Shown one piece after another: positions 36,484 through 47,623 of a stretch of 64,000 nt of DNA. Both the position numbers and the translations under genes were made by a program. The stretch is from Synchiropus splendidus (Eukaryota; Chordata; Actinopteri; Syngnathiformes; Callionymidae), in assembly GCF_027744825.2 (NCBI RefSeq), contig NC_071334.1:3746937-3810936 (forward strand). Reading direction: 5' to 3'. Numbering within the stretch: position 1 is the first letter of the stretch; the number at the start of each line of letters is the position of its first letter. Under the pieces are notes generated by a model that was not told the DNA's origin, did no database searches, and was given only the letters and a program-made list of their open reading frames with translations.

Positions 36484-36660
36484 AGTGCTGGTTAGACGAG
36501 GCATCATGAAACAGTAGTGCAGGGTTGATGAAACAGTGATAGCGCTCTAGAAATGAGTTGTTCAAGTCCAAACATTTTGCAACAGATAGCGCCATCTGGT
36601 GGCCTCTAAAAATCAGGACCCTTTCAATACTGTGTCATGAAACCTCACTGATACATGACT
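36484..36660 (-). mobile_element. hAT-like CTCF-motif MITE, copy 9 (left motif lost)
   Basis: Starts TAGTGCTGGTTAGACGAGGC; an internal deletion removes the left motif. The right motif AGCGCCATCTGGTGGCC is intact (36588-36604, -). Confidence 0.85.
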
Positions 36661-37270
36661 GTTTAACGGTGTAAATGAAAGAATAAATACAGAGAGGACA
36701 ACAGTTTCGAGCCATCATACTTTTGTTGCTCTCTCTTGTCCTTCCTGACTGGTTCAGTTGTGGAGAGATGTCAAGAGAGACGACAACTCTGTCCTCAAAC
36801 ACAGCCTCTTGCAGGCAGATAAAAGAATCGCTGTATTGGACACGTGTGAGTACAGGTGCCGGAGAGCGAGGGCAAGACCATTCGCTGTTTATTCTTCGGC
36901 GTGTGACTGCAGTTTTCCTTTTCAGTTGTCTCATTGCACAACACAAAACATCCAAATTTCAATCGCAAGTGACATGATGTTGAGGTGAACTACTTTTAGT
37001 TGTGTTTTCAGTTGGATTCATTTGATCTCATTTTATGCCAAGTATTGAAAACCAACTATTTGTGGTAGAGGTGTTTTAAAAATACGCATTTAATGATGCA
37101 GTGGTATCTTCCTTTAAACAAAATGAGTGTTTGTGTTTGTAACTTGCTGCTGCGCCGCCTCCTAGCGTGTGACTTGTAAATATCCTGATCCAACTTGGCA
37201 TGTGCCGACAACATTGTTTGCCAGTCACCTACGCTAACCTTCACCCTTCTTGTGTGTCCTCCCTCCTCAG
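36661..37270. other. No gene recognised; intron end before cadherin exon 1
   Basis: Ends in the polypyrimidine tract and acceptor of exon 1. No other feature. Confidence 0.5.
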
Positions 37271-37468
37271 GTCAAGAGTGGTACTTAGTGCGAGTGGAGC
37301 TGACTGTGACTGACGTGAACGACAATGTCCCGGAATGGAACATGGTCCCGTCTCCGTATCTGGCAGTCGTGTCTCCTGACGCGCCCGCGGGCTCTCTGGT
37401 CTACAAGCTCTATGCTGAGGATGGGGATGAAGGCAACAATGGGGAGGTGGAGTACTTCCTGTCTGACG
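37271..37468 (+). CDS. Cadherin exon 1 of the window: end of one EC repeat and start of the next
   Basis: The acceptor is a pyrimidine-rich tract ending ctcag at 37270 and the donor is g|gtaggt at 37469. The exon is 198 bp; it enters with two bases of a Gly codon and leaves one base of the next Gly codon. It encodes EWYLVRVELTVTDVNDNVPEW, the last strand and DxNDNxP calcium-linker motif of one EC repeat. It then opens the next repeat with PYLAVVSPDAPAGSLVYKL, and AEDGDEGNNGEVEY supplies the DxD calcium ligands. The open frame runs upstream of the acceptor, but that part has no cadherin character. No exon before it could be recognised in 37 kb. A - strand open frame over the same bases is a shadow. 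Confidence 0.93.
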
Positions 37469-38580
37469 GTAGGTGCAGGATTCCACGGCTGGTTTCTGGG
37501 GATAGATTTTGTCTCGACTGAGATCATTTGCATTCTTTATTTTCCAATTTTCCACAGGAATGCGATTCCTCATTCAAGTCTACAGAACATATGTAGTGGT
37601 TATGTAAATGCCCATGAGCCTTGGAGCCGAACTGCTCCTCCTGAATCTGAAATTCAACCACCGCTTTGGTGTGTGTACTGAACAAACATGTTTTTTAATG
37701 TATGAAATGTACCCGTCCGTTTCAGACGATGTTACCATCGCTTGCTTACATGTGTTCTTGACAGTGGTGTTGACAATGTCCAACATCAAATGTCATTCAT
37801 CATTTTTTTTAAATTGAACATCAAAAACACAGAACAAACAAGAAGCACATAATAAGCAAAACATAAAGGACAAAAACAAGTGAAAAGATACAGAAAAGTA
37901 TATAATAAATGACGTCAGAAGACGAGAAAAAAACAGAAAAATAATAAAAGAACGCAAAAATATGTGAAGGCTGTCAAATAGAATCGACATTTTTAGCTGA
38001 ACATATTCAGTCGACTAGAAACATTTTTTTTTTTTTTTGCTTTTAGATTCAGAGAACCTTTGATTGCTGCTTTGTAGCATTGAACTTCTTTTTTCAAAAC
38101 CAAAAATGTTGGCTTCTTATTGATATAATGTGCATTTATGGACGTGCAACTTGGAAAGAAATAATAATTAAATTAAATTGCCAACAAAACAAACATCATT
38201 ATTTGAAAAACCGTACAAACCAAAAATTATTATTTTTTGTTGTTATTTATTTTGTATTATGTTTTTCGTTAGATCTGATAATTAATTAATAACACGGATG
38301 GTGTAGTGGAAAATTCAGATCACATTCATTCAAGTTATTGTATCAAAAAAGTCAAATAAAATCCTAAAATAGAGGTCTGTTAATGTCTACAGAGAGCGAC
38401 GTGACATCCGATGATGTCCCGCAGTAGAGGAAGGTGTGAATGTAATGTGCTGTAGCGCAGATGTTTTCTCCTGTCCTGAAACGGCTTTAATGAAGAAAAC
38501 ACCTTTGTCATGAATACTCAAAAGTCAAGGTAACTGGCAGTGTGGTTTCAATAACAACGGAGGGTTCTGGTGAATTCCAG
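37469..38580 (+). other. Cadherin intron 1 of the window (1.1 kb)
   Basis: Phase 1. AT-rich, with no recognisable repeat other than T and A runs. Confidence 0.85.
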
Positions 38581-38806
38581 GTGGCGATGGTCGCTTCGAA
38601 GTGGACCGGAAGAGCGGCCAGTTGAGAACCACTGGCCTCCCGCTGCAGAGGGACAGGGAGTATCTCCTGACCGTGGTGGCCGCGGATCGGCTGGGAAGCC
38701 GCAGCGCTCCGGCTGTGATCTCAGTGGTGGCAGGAGCTCGGCCCCCTCAGTTCACCAACGCTTCCTACACCATCGCTCTGCCAGAGAACACACCGGAAGG
38801 ACAACC
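38581..38806 (+). CDS. Cadherin exon 2: remainder of an EC repeat, start of the next
   Basis: The acceptor is gaattccag at 38580 and the donor is cc|gtgagt at 38807; the exon is 226 bp. It completes the Gly codon from the previous exon and reads GGDGRFEVDRKSGQLRTTG, then a DRE motif (LQRDREYLLTVVAAD). These are the usual middle and late strands of an EC repeat. Where the DxNDNxP linker should follow, the sequence is VVAGARPPQF, so the acidic calcium ligands are absent. The next repeat starts YTIALPENTPEGQP. The loss of the linker ligands suggests a calcium-free junction between these two repeats. Confidence 0.95.
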
Positions 38807-40830
38807 GTGAGTTTCCATCTTGGCTACGCTTCCTCAATGTTTTGCTTGGGTCGGATCCTTTGGATTCATTTGCTACCTACGGCCTACATTACATGCGTGT
38901 TATTTACATAAAAAATATCGTCATCCCACAGCAGGTAGGACACATTTGCTAAGAAGACAGATTAGGTGGTGGGGCCCCTCCAACCATGAAACATTTCACA
39001 TTTACTGAATTGTTGAAAATAAAAAGGCTAGTTTTTAATCATAAGAAGTCAATCTCTCTCCAATCTGCAGCTGTCCTCACACAGTCCTCTCTTCATTTGT
39101 TTGGCCAGAATGTGTGACAATATACTTCCAACGTTTCTTCTGAATATTTCTGCGAAAAACATGCCAAAAAGCAGTTCATGTCGCTACGTTTGTTTTAATG
39201 TTTCTGCCTTGTTTAAATGCGTTTGATCACGTGAGATTCCACCTTTAAAATGACAGGTGGAAGCGCAGAGCGGTCATGTATAATTCTTACCACTGTCCAA
39301 AGACAAATCTACAGTGATAAATAATAAATCAATGAAATGATAATCACTGCTTATTCAAGCGACTAACTTGAAAGAGTGGTCTGACTTTACCCATGATGCA
39401 TGGAAGGCTGGGTTTAACCAACATTATCTCTGATGGCAGTGCAACTAACCAAAGGTGCTGAATGAGGGTGGTTAAATTCTTCTGCATTTGAGGATTTTTT
39501 TAAATGTCAGTGTCGCTTCCCTTTCAATTGTTCACATCTGTAAGGGACTACAAACACTCGAAATATTCAGGCCTTTGACTTGTTATGTTGAAGCTTAAAG
39601 TCATTGACATCGTACATGGTGCCCATTTGAATTTAGCCTCGGTTATAAACGCTTATAAACAGTGCTTTTTTTTCCGAGATATTGATTCACAAGCTGCACT
39701 GAGTCACACAGCATGAATCCGGGAGGCAGTTTTCTGTGAAAAAAAACTAGATTCCTCATCCAACATTGCGGGGTTTTATTTGTTTCATCTCATGTCGGTG
39801 CCATGCTGCAGCATTTGTAGATGCAGAATCAAACGTCTGGCTCAAGGTCAGACAAAATGAGTATATAAATAAGTGACAACAGTGCCGTCTTTACCACTTT
39901 GATTGACACATTTGGCAAAGCAGGAAATCACACCATCGGGGAATTTGTTCCGTCGCCAGTTTGACTGTCGAGCAAAAGCGGCAGCAGCTGAGTGCGTTCA
40001 ACTGCCAAATCCTTGCATGTTCCCCAGGACAATCCTATAAATATGGCATTAAAGACTGAGAGGAACCAGTGTTTTCAAGCCGTACTGGGGCTGTGCACCG
40101 TGAGATCATGGGTCTGGACCGAGACACGATCACGTCTTGCTCTGATCCCATGGAAATATTCCAATGCAAATCAGTGTTGTGGCTGTAACTGTCTGCAGTG
40201 AGGGGTATTTTCCTCGACTTACACTTTGCTAACTGTGATCTTGCTGACGTTGATTTAAAGGTCGAGGCAGAGTAAAAACTGGCTGGTGTTCCTGCCCGCA
40301 TCAGTGAAGAACATAGTCGCAGAGCAAAGCAAAAGGTTTCTTTTTCTCAAGACTTTTCTCAACCTTCAAGAACAGCTTTGAATTCCGGATGATGGACAGC
40401 TGAAAAGGGTTTCTGGAAAATACACCGTGACCCTTAAAGCTGATGGTAAATGATCCAATTCATCTTCCAGTGACTCATTTGGTGGCGAAATGTGTCACGG
40501 GACAAAGGACGGGCATCAAAAGGGTAATATTCGGCTTCAGCAGGGGTCGGAGAGCTCCGGCGCTGCAGTCGCCGACACACATCCAGCGGCTGTGCCGTGC
40601 GCTCCGGCAGCTAAACCCTGAACCCAGTCAGGACATGCTCCCTGTTTCCACCCACTGTCAGTCAGCAACAGGCCTCAAGACGTCTTGAAACGGCTGGTGG
40701 AGAAAAAGCTTCAAAGCAAGAAAGAATTTCCTTTTTTTTTTTCTCCACCAATAGTCTCATTAGGTTTATTTGCTTTGCTCCAAGTACTTGTGGGCCGGAC
40801 CAATATGCAGAGCTTCATTTAATTATACCG

Positions 40831-40854
40831 AAAAAAAAAAAAAAAAAAAAAAAA
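40831..40854. repeat. A24 run
   Basis: Uninterrupted A run; no clear retroelement body upstream. Confidence 0.95.
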
Positions 40855-41219
40855 GGTAAAGTGCCTGATTTCCATGCCTCAGCTAATTTCTTGAGTTTCC
40901 CTGCATGATTCGCCGTGGAGAGCAATTCTGCAACACCCGGCGTGTTTACTTAAGTACTTTGAGACGCATGCATGATTACACAGTGTACTCCACCTCCAGC
41001 CACCTCGTGCGTGCCCCGACTGCTTTTACAGATGAGGAAAGAGGAGAGGAAATACGAAAGGACACGTTTCTTATTCTCAGATATTAGTCAAAAAGAGAAT
41101 AAATAAACTGTATTTATCCAGGCGAAACAGTGAGCGTGAAGTAGAAATGTACTACTGATATATTCAAATAGTTGCATTGTCAACATCACAGTTAAATAAA
41201 TGTTTCTTTTTTGTTCCAG

Positions 41220-41428
41220 TTCTTCTTCTTCTTCTTCTTCTTATTATTATTATTGTATTAGTAGTAGTAAAGTAGCAGTGGTAGTAGTATTTAATTATTG
41301 TTATTATTATTATTATTATTGTATTAGTAGTAGTAAAGTAGCAGTGGTAGTAGTATTTAATTATTGTTATTATTATTATTATTATTATTGTATTAGTAGT
41401 AGTAAAGTAGTAGTGGTAGTAGTATTTA

Positions 41429-41488
<60 letters not shown>

Positions 41489-41652
41489 GTATTAGTAGTA
41501 GTATAGTAGTAGTAGTGGCATTTATTATTATTATTAATAGTATTATTTTTATTAGTAGTAGTGAAGTAGTAGTGGTAGTAGTATTTATTATTATCATTAT
41601 TATTATTATTATTATTATTGTATTAGTAGTAGTAAAGTAGCAGTGGTAGTAG

Positions 41653-41711
<59 letters not shown>

Positions 41712-41819
41712 GCATTAGTAGTAGTAAAGTAGCAGTGGTAGTAGTATTTAATTATTGTTATTATTATTATTATTATTATTGTATTAGTAGTAGTAAAGCA
41801 GTAGTGGTAGTAGTATTTA

Positions 41820-41864
<45 letters not shown>

Positions 41865-41987
41865 ATTATTGTATTAGTAGTAGTATAGTAGTAGTAGTGG
41901 CATTTATTATTATTATTAATATTATTATTAATATTATTATTTGTATTAGTAGTAGTGAAGTAGTAGTGGTAGTAGTATTTATTATTA

Positions 41988-42025
<38 letters not shown>

Positions 42026-42064
42026 GTATTAGTAGTAGTAAAGTAGCAGTGGTAGTAGTATTTA

Positions 42065-42114
<50 letters not shown>

Positions 42115-42115
42115 G
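41220..42115. repeat. ATT-based minisatellite with 11 units and higher-order structure
   Basis: Starts with a TTC run, then 11 units each made of GTATTAGTAGTAGT, a variable word (AAAGTAGCAGTGG, AAAGTAGTAGTGG, ATAGTAGTAGTAGTGGC, GAAGTAGTAGTGG), GTAGTAGTATTT and an (ATT)n tract of differing length. Unit starts: about 41255, 41321, 41390, 41489, 41550, 41620, 41712, 41781, 41871, 41943, 42026. The order of variants repeats as a five-unit block. The Tyr/Val-rich open frame through it is an artefact. Confidence 0.97.
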
Positions 42116-42476
42116 GAATCATTGATGGTAACTCATCTTTGAGTGTAATTTATTTTACAGTTTATTTTACATGTTGTTATGTTGTCTTCTCATTTTTTTA
42201 TCACTTATAACACCAGAAATGTTTACTTTCTTTCTGTTGACAATATTAGTGTGGGTTTGGTTGTTTAATTTTTCACGCTACATTAGGATATTTTCATGTA
42301 ATATTCATTCATTCTTAGATCAGACATTCTTGTCCTGAAGAAAAACATGTTTTGAAAGGTTAACCTTTTCTTTTCTCCATGTTGAGCTTTCATATTTGCT
42401 CATAAAATTCTGTCTTGGACGTGTTTTTTTCTTGTAAGATCAGCATTGACAACTTGCCATGTTCTTCTCTCCCCAG

Positions 42477-42681
42477 CTTCTTGGTGACCCCGGCCGTGTC
42501 TTTCCAGAAGAAAGCCATCAGCTACAGTCTGGTCATCAATCCCAGCAGCCTCTTCACCATCTCCGCGGAGACGGCCGAGATCAGCCTGACGCGCTCCATC
42601 GACTATGAAAGCGACCAACACCGTTACTTGCTGCTGGTGCGGGCCGGCGAAGGCAAGGACAGCATGAGCAGTGCGGCTGAG
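42477..42681 (+). CDS. Cadherin exon 3: body of an EC repeat without DxD
   Basis: The acceptor is cttctctccccag at 42476 and the donor is gag|gtcagt at 42682; the exon is 205 bp. One base completes a Pro codon and the exon ends in phase 0. The protein runs FLVTPAVSFQKKAISYSLV, then LFTISAETAEISLTRSIDYE, then HRYLLLVRA. IDYE stands in the DRE position. The usual AxDxD calcium motif is replaced by VSFQKK, in line with the missing linker ligands in the exon before. The exon starts about 360 bp after a large ATT-based tandem array. Confidence 0.95.
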
Positions 42682-43449
42682 GTCAGTGCGCATTCAGACA
42701 TCGACTGGTTTGCAGTCCTCACCCCGGAATTGAGCTCATCTCTGCAGGTTACGTTCGCTGCCAGGAGAGAGAGGGATGTGTAAAACTGAGAGGAAGCGAT
42801 AGTGAGGTCCGAGCGAAATCGTGTATTCAGGAGGAATTCCAAACTCTGGGTTAACGCCAGTGTTATCAGCTAAATAATGGAACTGTTTCTATTGTGGTGG
42901 AAGCCATTCTGAAAGTTGTGAAAGTGTGAGAAGAATCTGTGAGTCAGCTGAGCATAGGAGTTGTGGAGGCTTGTGACCTGGGGGGCGTCTGTTCGGTGGC
43001 GGCAGCTGAGCCGATTCCTTCGGTTTCTTCACTTCAAATAATGGGCTCTTGGAGCAAGTGCCTCTGACCCATCCCCCTATAGGTGGCCAAGTACACAAGA
43101 GAGTCACTGAGAGAACAGATACATGTCTTTACTTCGAGATTCATGTGGTGTTTTAAGTCACTATAGTGCTCTACTGAGCTCAGCTATCAAATTAAAACTC
43201 CTTGACTTTTAAATCCCGTTGAACAGTTACGCGTTGAGTTTTTAATGGAAATATATTCTGAGTCAAATTCCTTTTCTAAAGAGTCAAACCACTCTAACTC
43301 TGAGCCACTGGCACAGATGCTTCTGGCTGTGTGTGTATCATGACTCCACTCTGGCTGAAATGTGCCCAACTCCTCTGGTCAAGACGACTCAATGATGCTG
43401 CACATTGAAACAAAAGACAGACATCCATTATGTTCTTCTGTGTCACGGT

Positions 43450-43450
<1 letters not shown>

Positions 43451-43504
<54 letters not shown>
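43451..43504. repeat. (CT)n microsatellite, about 27 units
   Basis: Uninterrupted CT run. Confidence 0.98.
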
Positions 43505-43510
<6 letters not shown>

Positions 43511-43643
43511 CTCGCCAACCACACAGCAGACCTTTCATGCATGAAGCTTAGAGTCGCAGCAGCACTCATGATGCAGCTGGAGATTTCCCTTTTTTCGATG
43601 TGTGTCCTCTGAATAGACACCAACCACTGGTCACAAAAAACAA

Positions 43644-44125
43644 TAACCGACTATAGAGTGCACTGGAATATTCGCCATGCCCACTAAGTCGAAGAAGGAA
43701 AACAGATCTTGTTCCTACGTAAGCCGCAGGTGCAGCGGTGCTGTCTGCACCGTAGAAAGGCTTTAAAATGCATGAGGATCACTTCTAAACTAGTTTGGAA
43801 AACGGGCTCCAGCATGGAGACTGACTCATGAAACAAACTGGCCAATGTTCTGAACTGGAATCATCAACTCCTCACATCTGTTATTGACGTTAAAGCGCTC
43901 AAAATGTGTCCCAAGTTCCGACACCACAGCTGGTCTCAGCTGCTGCTTCTCGTCTCCGCTCCTCCAGGAGATCGGCTCTGTGGGCGGAGCTGCGGACACG
44001 CGGGTGACAACAGCGCATTTTGAGCGCTTTAAGGTCAATAAAACACCTGTGATGTCATAGCCGCATTGTTGTATTAGCCACAGGGGTCAGACCGCAAAGA
44101 AAAAGTCGCATCTCATACATTACGT
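43644..44125 (-). mobile_element. ACAGTAA-type MITE with internal palindrome, copy 1 (reverse)
   Basis: Reverse complement of the element at 48954. The internal blocks TTAAAGCGCTCAAAATGTG and GCATTTTGAGCGCTTTAAGG flank a GC-rich middle (CTCCAGGAGATCGGCTCTG). Both ends are decayed (ACCGACTATAGAGTGCACTG left; AAAGTCGCATCTC right). Confidence 0.85.
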
Positions 44126-45108
44126 GAAACGTAAAACATGACTGTTTTATTAACAAATAACATGATGGTATTTTATTTGGGTTAATGTTTTGTGTTACGT
44201 GATGTAGAGTAGAGTAAAACTATAATTCTGACATTGCAGTTGTTGTGCATTGTTTTTTATTCATTATGATGCAACTGAAACATAACTTTTTCTCAGTTGT
44301 CCGTCTTTTCCTTTGGCTATTTTAGGAGTATTTCTTGTCCCGCAAAATTCATCAGAATTGAATGCAGATTTTGAAATGTGTGAGACACATTGAGAATCTT
44401 GAAACGGAATGTGGTTTGAATTAAATCAAACACAACAAACCAATATTTTCTGTGCATTGTTGAAGTGTCATGTCATGATCACGCTGGATGTGGCCACTTG
44501 ACTTTTATTTGTATTTTATTTCTTTGGGTTTGACAGCCCTCTCAACAGTCTCAACATATAACCTTCCACAACCTCTGGTGCAGAACCACATTGTCACAAC
44601 AGTCGATTATTGATTGATTTTCATCACGTCTAAAGTGGTTCATTGACAAAATTGACAAAGACCTCAACATAAGGCACCTCAGACTTGTTACTTATGTAAA
44701 TGTACCGCATGCATCAATTGAATACATCTGAGATTGAACCGATAAATAGCATTAAAGTGTCCTCAGTATCTGCTGCGAGGCCCGGAGGAGAGACGAACCT
44801 AGACTCCCCTTTCCCCAGTCCCAACTCTAAGTGACACATTCTGAGTCACTGAAGGTCTTTCAGAGCTGCTGCATTGACTCTCCAGCAAATGACTTGCACA
44901 GAAGTGGTTATTTTGCAAGTCTTTAGTCATGAGTCTCAGTGAAGTCTCGAGTCCTTTCAATAGAATGAACATTGTTTGATTTGCTGCCAGTGTCCAGCCT
45001 GCTGAGAGCAAAACACAGGGTCACCTTCATCATAACGCGATGTATTATTGACAGCTGTCATGCTCAGCATGAATAGACCAACAAAACAGTTTTCCTGTCT
45101 CTCACATA

Positions 45109-45390
45109 CAGTGGCTTGAAAAAGCATTCTTGGACTCGCCCACATTTTGTCACGTTCCGACCAGAAACATGAGTATATTTTATTGGCTTTTTAGATAAAA
45201 GATCAACATAAAGCGTCATACAATTGTAAAGTAGAAGGAAAATTATACATGACTTTCAATTTTTTTTAAAAATAAAAAACTGTAAAATGTGGTGTGCAAA
45301 AGTATTCGTTCCCCCTGTGTCAATACTTGGTGGTCGTCTTTTGGGTTATGTCTCTACCAGCTTTGCACATCTAGAGACTGGAATTGGAGA
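45109..45390 (+). mobile_element. Tc1/mariner 5' end, decayed
   Basis: TA then CAGTGGCTTGAAAAAGCATTC, CACATTTTGTCACGTTCCGA, ATTTTATTGGCTTTTTAG, GTGCAAAAGTATTCGTTCCC and GTCAATACTTGGTGG. This is the familiar leader of fish Tc1-like elements. It continues into TATGTCTCTACCAGCTTTGC and then stops at MITE copy 10. No transposase frame follows. Confidence 0.82.
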
Positions 45391-45398
45391 CAAACAAC

Positions 45399-45493
45399 GT
45401 TGTTGAAGTCCAAACATGTCACAGCCACAGCGTCGTCTGATGGCCTCTGAAAACCAGGACACTGTTTCATGAAACCTCATCGACCCATCACTA
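45399..45493 (-). mobile_element. hAT-like CTCF-motif MITE, copy 10 (right half only)
   Basis: GTTGTTGAAGTCCAAACATG to CCTCATCGACCCATCACTA. The motif is damaged (AGCGTCGTCTGATGGCC). It directly follows the Tc1 remnant. Confidence 0.82.
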
Positions 45494-45834
45494 CAGGGCA
45501 CTGACCCAAAAGGAGTCTTTGTTCGATGAAATCTGTTTCTGGCCATGCCTCTTTGATCCATCTGATCTTGAAGGACACCGTGCAGCGGAGGTGACCTGTT
45601 TGACATGCAACATCATTCCTCCACCAAACGCGCTGTGATGTCAAGATTGGCTTCCACACCTGGTGCCTAACTTTGTACTACAGTGCAAGTGTGATGCGTT
45701 TGTGTGGACTGGACTCAATGAGCATGACTTTCATTTGGGGGTAGTTCCCAAGTTTCTCCCTGCAGAAGTGATCGCACTTCAGCACCATTAGTTACCTAAC
45801 CAGCCTGAGACCTGCCTGCAGCTGCCCTTAGTAT

Positions 45835-45838
<4 letters not shown>

Positions 45839-45874
<36 letters not shown>
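45839..45874. repeat. (TG)n microsatellite, about 18 units
   Basis: Uninterrupted GT run. Confidence 0.98.
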
Positions 45875-45875
<1 letters not shown>

Positions 45876-46941
45876 TTGGATGCTGTTGCTTTATTACAGC
45901 TGACTTCCTTCTCTCTGTCTCAATAAGTCTGGCATTGCCACTCCCCTGTAGAAACACGCCGTCGATGTATCCCACCTTGTCCGATCCCACTCACATGCTT
46001 TGGCCCCCACAAGGCAGGATGGACCAGTATACACACTGCCTGTGCACACACAATGGCAAAAATAGATCCAGCGAATGAGCAAACTGTTCATTTCAACCTC
46101 TCCATGTTTTCAATCTTTACGTCACACATCTTAGTTGGAAAGAAACAGAGCATCATGATGAACAGTTCTGAATATTCTGTCCCCCGGTGCCATTGTTTCT
46201 TTTCCCCAGAGCTGCTGTCTCTTGCATGTAGAAGCTCTTGGTTTCCTCTGGTGACTGCCTGGTGTCCTTCTTGAAAGTTACACACAAATCCACCTCAGGA
46301 TGTTGACCTGCTCACATTGTCCAGTGCATCTTCTCTGGTATTTACTGTGGTCGCGTCTTGCCTGAGAGAGCTAAATCCATATGGTATTTATTTACACTTT
46401 GCCTGGAGAGTGAAGGGCAACCGTCCCCACTCCTGCCGGTGGCAGCACAATCGTGCCATCTTCATGTATGTAACATGGAGCGCAGTCAACCTCCCTTTCT
46501 GTGCCTCTCAATGTTGAGATGCAACTTCACTATCTGAACCTCTGACTACACTCAGTGCTAGTGACCTAAATAATGGTCATATATGTGGACAAACAATGTG
46601 ACTGCACATTACAAGTGGAGACTCTCAACTGAAATGTAATTTATCATCAGATATGAAAACGTTACTGCAGCTGTATGAACTTCAATAGTGGGTCCACTGT
46701 CTAGAGAACAGCGCCGTCTCTCTTCATTCACATTGAGAATTTAGTTTTCCTCTCTGGATTCTTTAAAAAATAATTGTGTTAAAAGGCAGCTTTCTGGCAA
46801 AACAAGTGTTCTGTTCTGCTCTCATTTTATTATTATGTAATTGTTGAAACACAGTGGTGAAACATTTTAAAGGGGCTCTGAAAGCAGATTATTTACAGAT
46901 CAGTTCAAATCTGGTACAACTGTACACTGTGCAGACGTCAC

Positions 46942-47112
46942 TAGTGATGGGTCGATGAGGCGTCATGAAACACTATTGCACGGTTGATGAAACTGTGTCC
47001 TAATTTCAGAGGTCACTAGATGGCGCTCTTGGTTTTAGAAATGGCGTGAGGTCTCTGTGAAGTAGCGCCATCTGGTGGCCTCTGAACAACAGGACACTGT
47101 GTCATGAAAACA
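46942..47112 (-). mobile_element. hAT-like CTCF-motif MITE, copy 11
   Basis: Starts TAGTGATGGGTCGATGAGGC. Left motif GGTCACTAGATGGCGCT (47011-47027, +), right motif AGCGCCATCTGGTGGCC (47064-47080, -), with a shortened spacer of 36 bp. The outer right arm is lost. Confidence 0.87.
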
Positions 47113-47416
47113 CCAGTCAACACACCAAAGCTGCATTTATCAAACACCAGCGGTTCTCAACTGGACTCGCTCTGTGACTCACCATCACCCAGCGACCAAG
47201 ATTGAGAACTGAGTGGAACTTTATTGAATTAAATATACACAGCCGCTCACAGTCGCTCACAGTGAAAACAATCTATGTATTATTATGTAATAACATTATA
47301 GCAGGTTATTTATTAGCATATGACATAGTGGAAGCGCCTTTACTTTTGAAACTCGCAACCACATCATGACCAAGACACAGACAAAGGACAGCAGCATTCT
47401 ACAACAACATACAACA

Positions 47417-47623
47417 TAGTGATGAGCCGATGACGCTTCACGAAACAGTGTCTTCATTTTCAGAGCTTGATAGGTGGCTCTCTTGAATTAATAAAGATGT
47501 GAGATTTAATGGAAAAGTTGTTCAAAGCCGAATGTTATACTGCAGGAAACGCCGTGAAAAAAATGAAAGTGGTTGTCTGAAATTCTGGACACTGTTTCAT
47601 GAAGCCTCACCGACGAAGCACTA
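47417..47623 (-). mobile_element. hAT-like CTCF-motif MITE, copy 12 (both motifs decayed)
   Basis: TAGTGATGAGCCGATGACG at left, CATGAAGCCTCACCGACG then CACTA at right. Motif positions read GAGCTTGATAGGTGGCTCT and GAAAGTGGTTGTCTGAAA, so CTCF-like identity is gone. Confidence 0.78.

Larger units (their letters stand above)
38807..42476 (+). other. Cadherin intron 2 (3.7 kb)
   Basis: Phase 2. Mostly unremarkable up to a 24-base A run (40831-40854), then the ATT-based array at 41220-42115. Confidence 0.85.

Noticed and set aside
7201..37270. Search for upstream cadherin exons
   Set aside because: No + strand segment with linker motifs (DxNDNxP, DxD, DRE) and splice borders was seen; earlier exons are probably outside the window.
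40831..40854. A24 run as the tail of a processed gene copy
   Set aside because: The upstream sequence shows no coding match or target duplication.
41200..41640. 146-codon + strand open frame rich in Tyr, Ser and Val
   Set aside because: It is a reading of the ATT/AGT tandem array; stop-free because of the repeat, with no independent coding sign.
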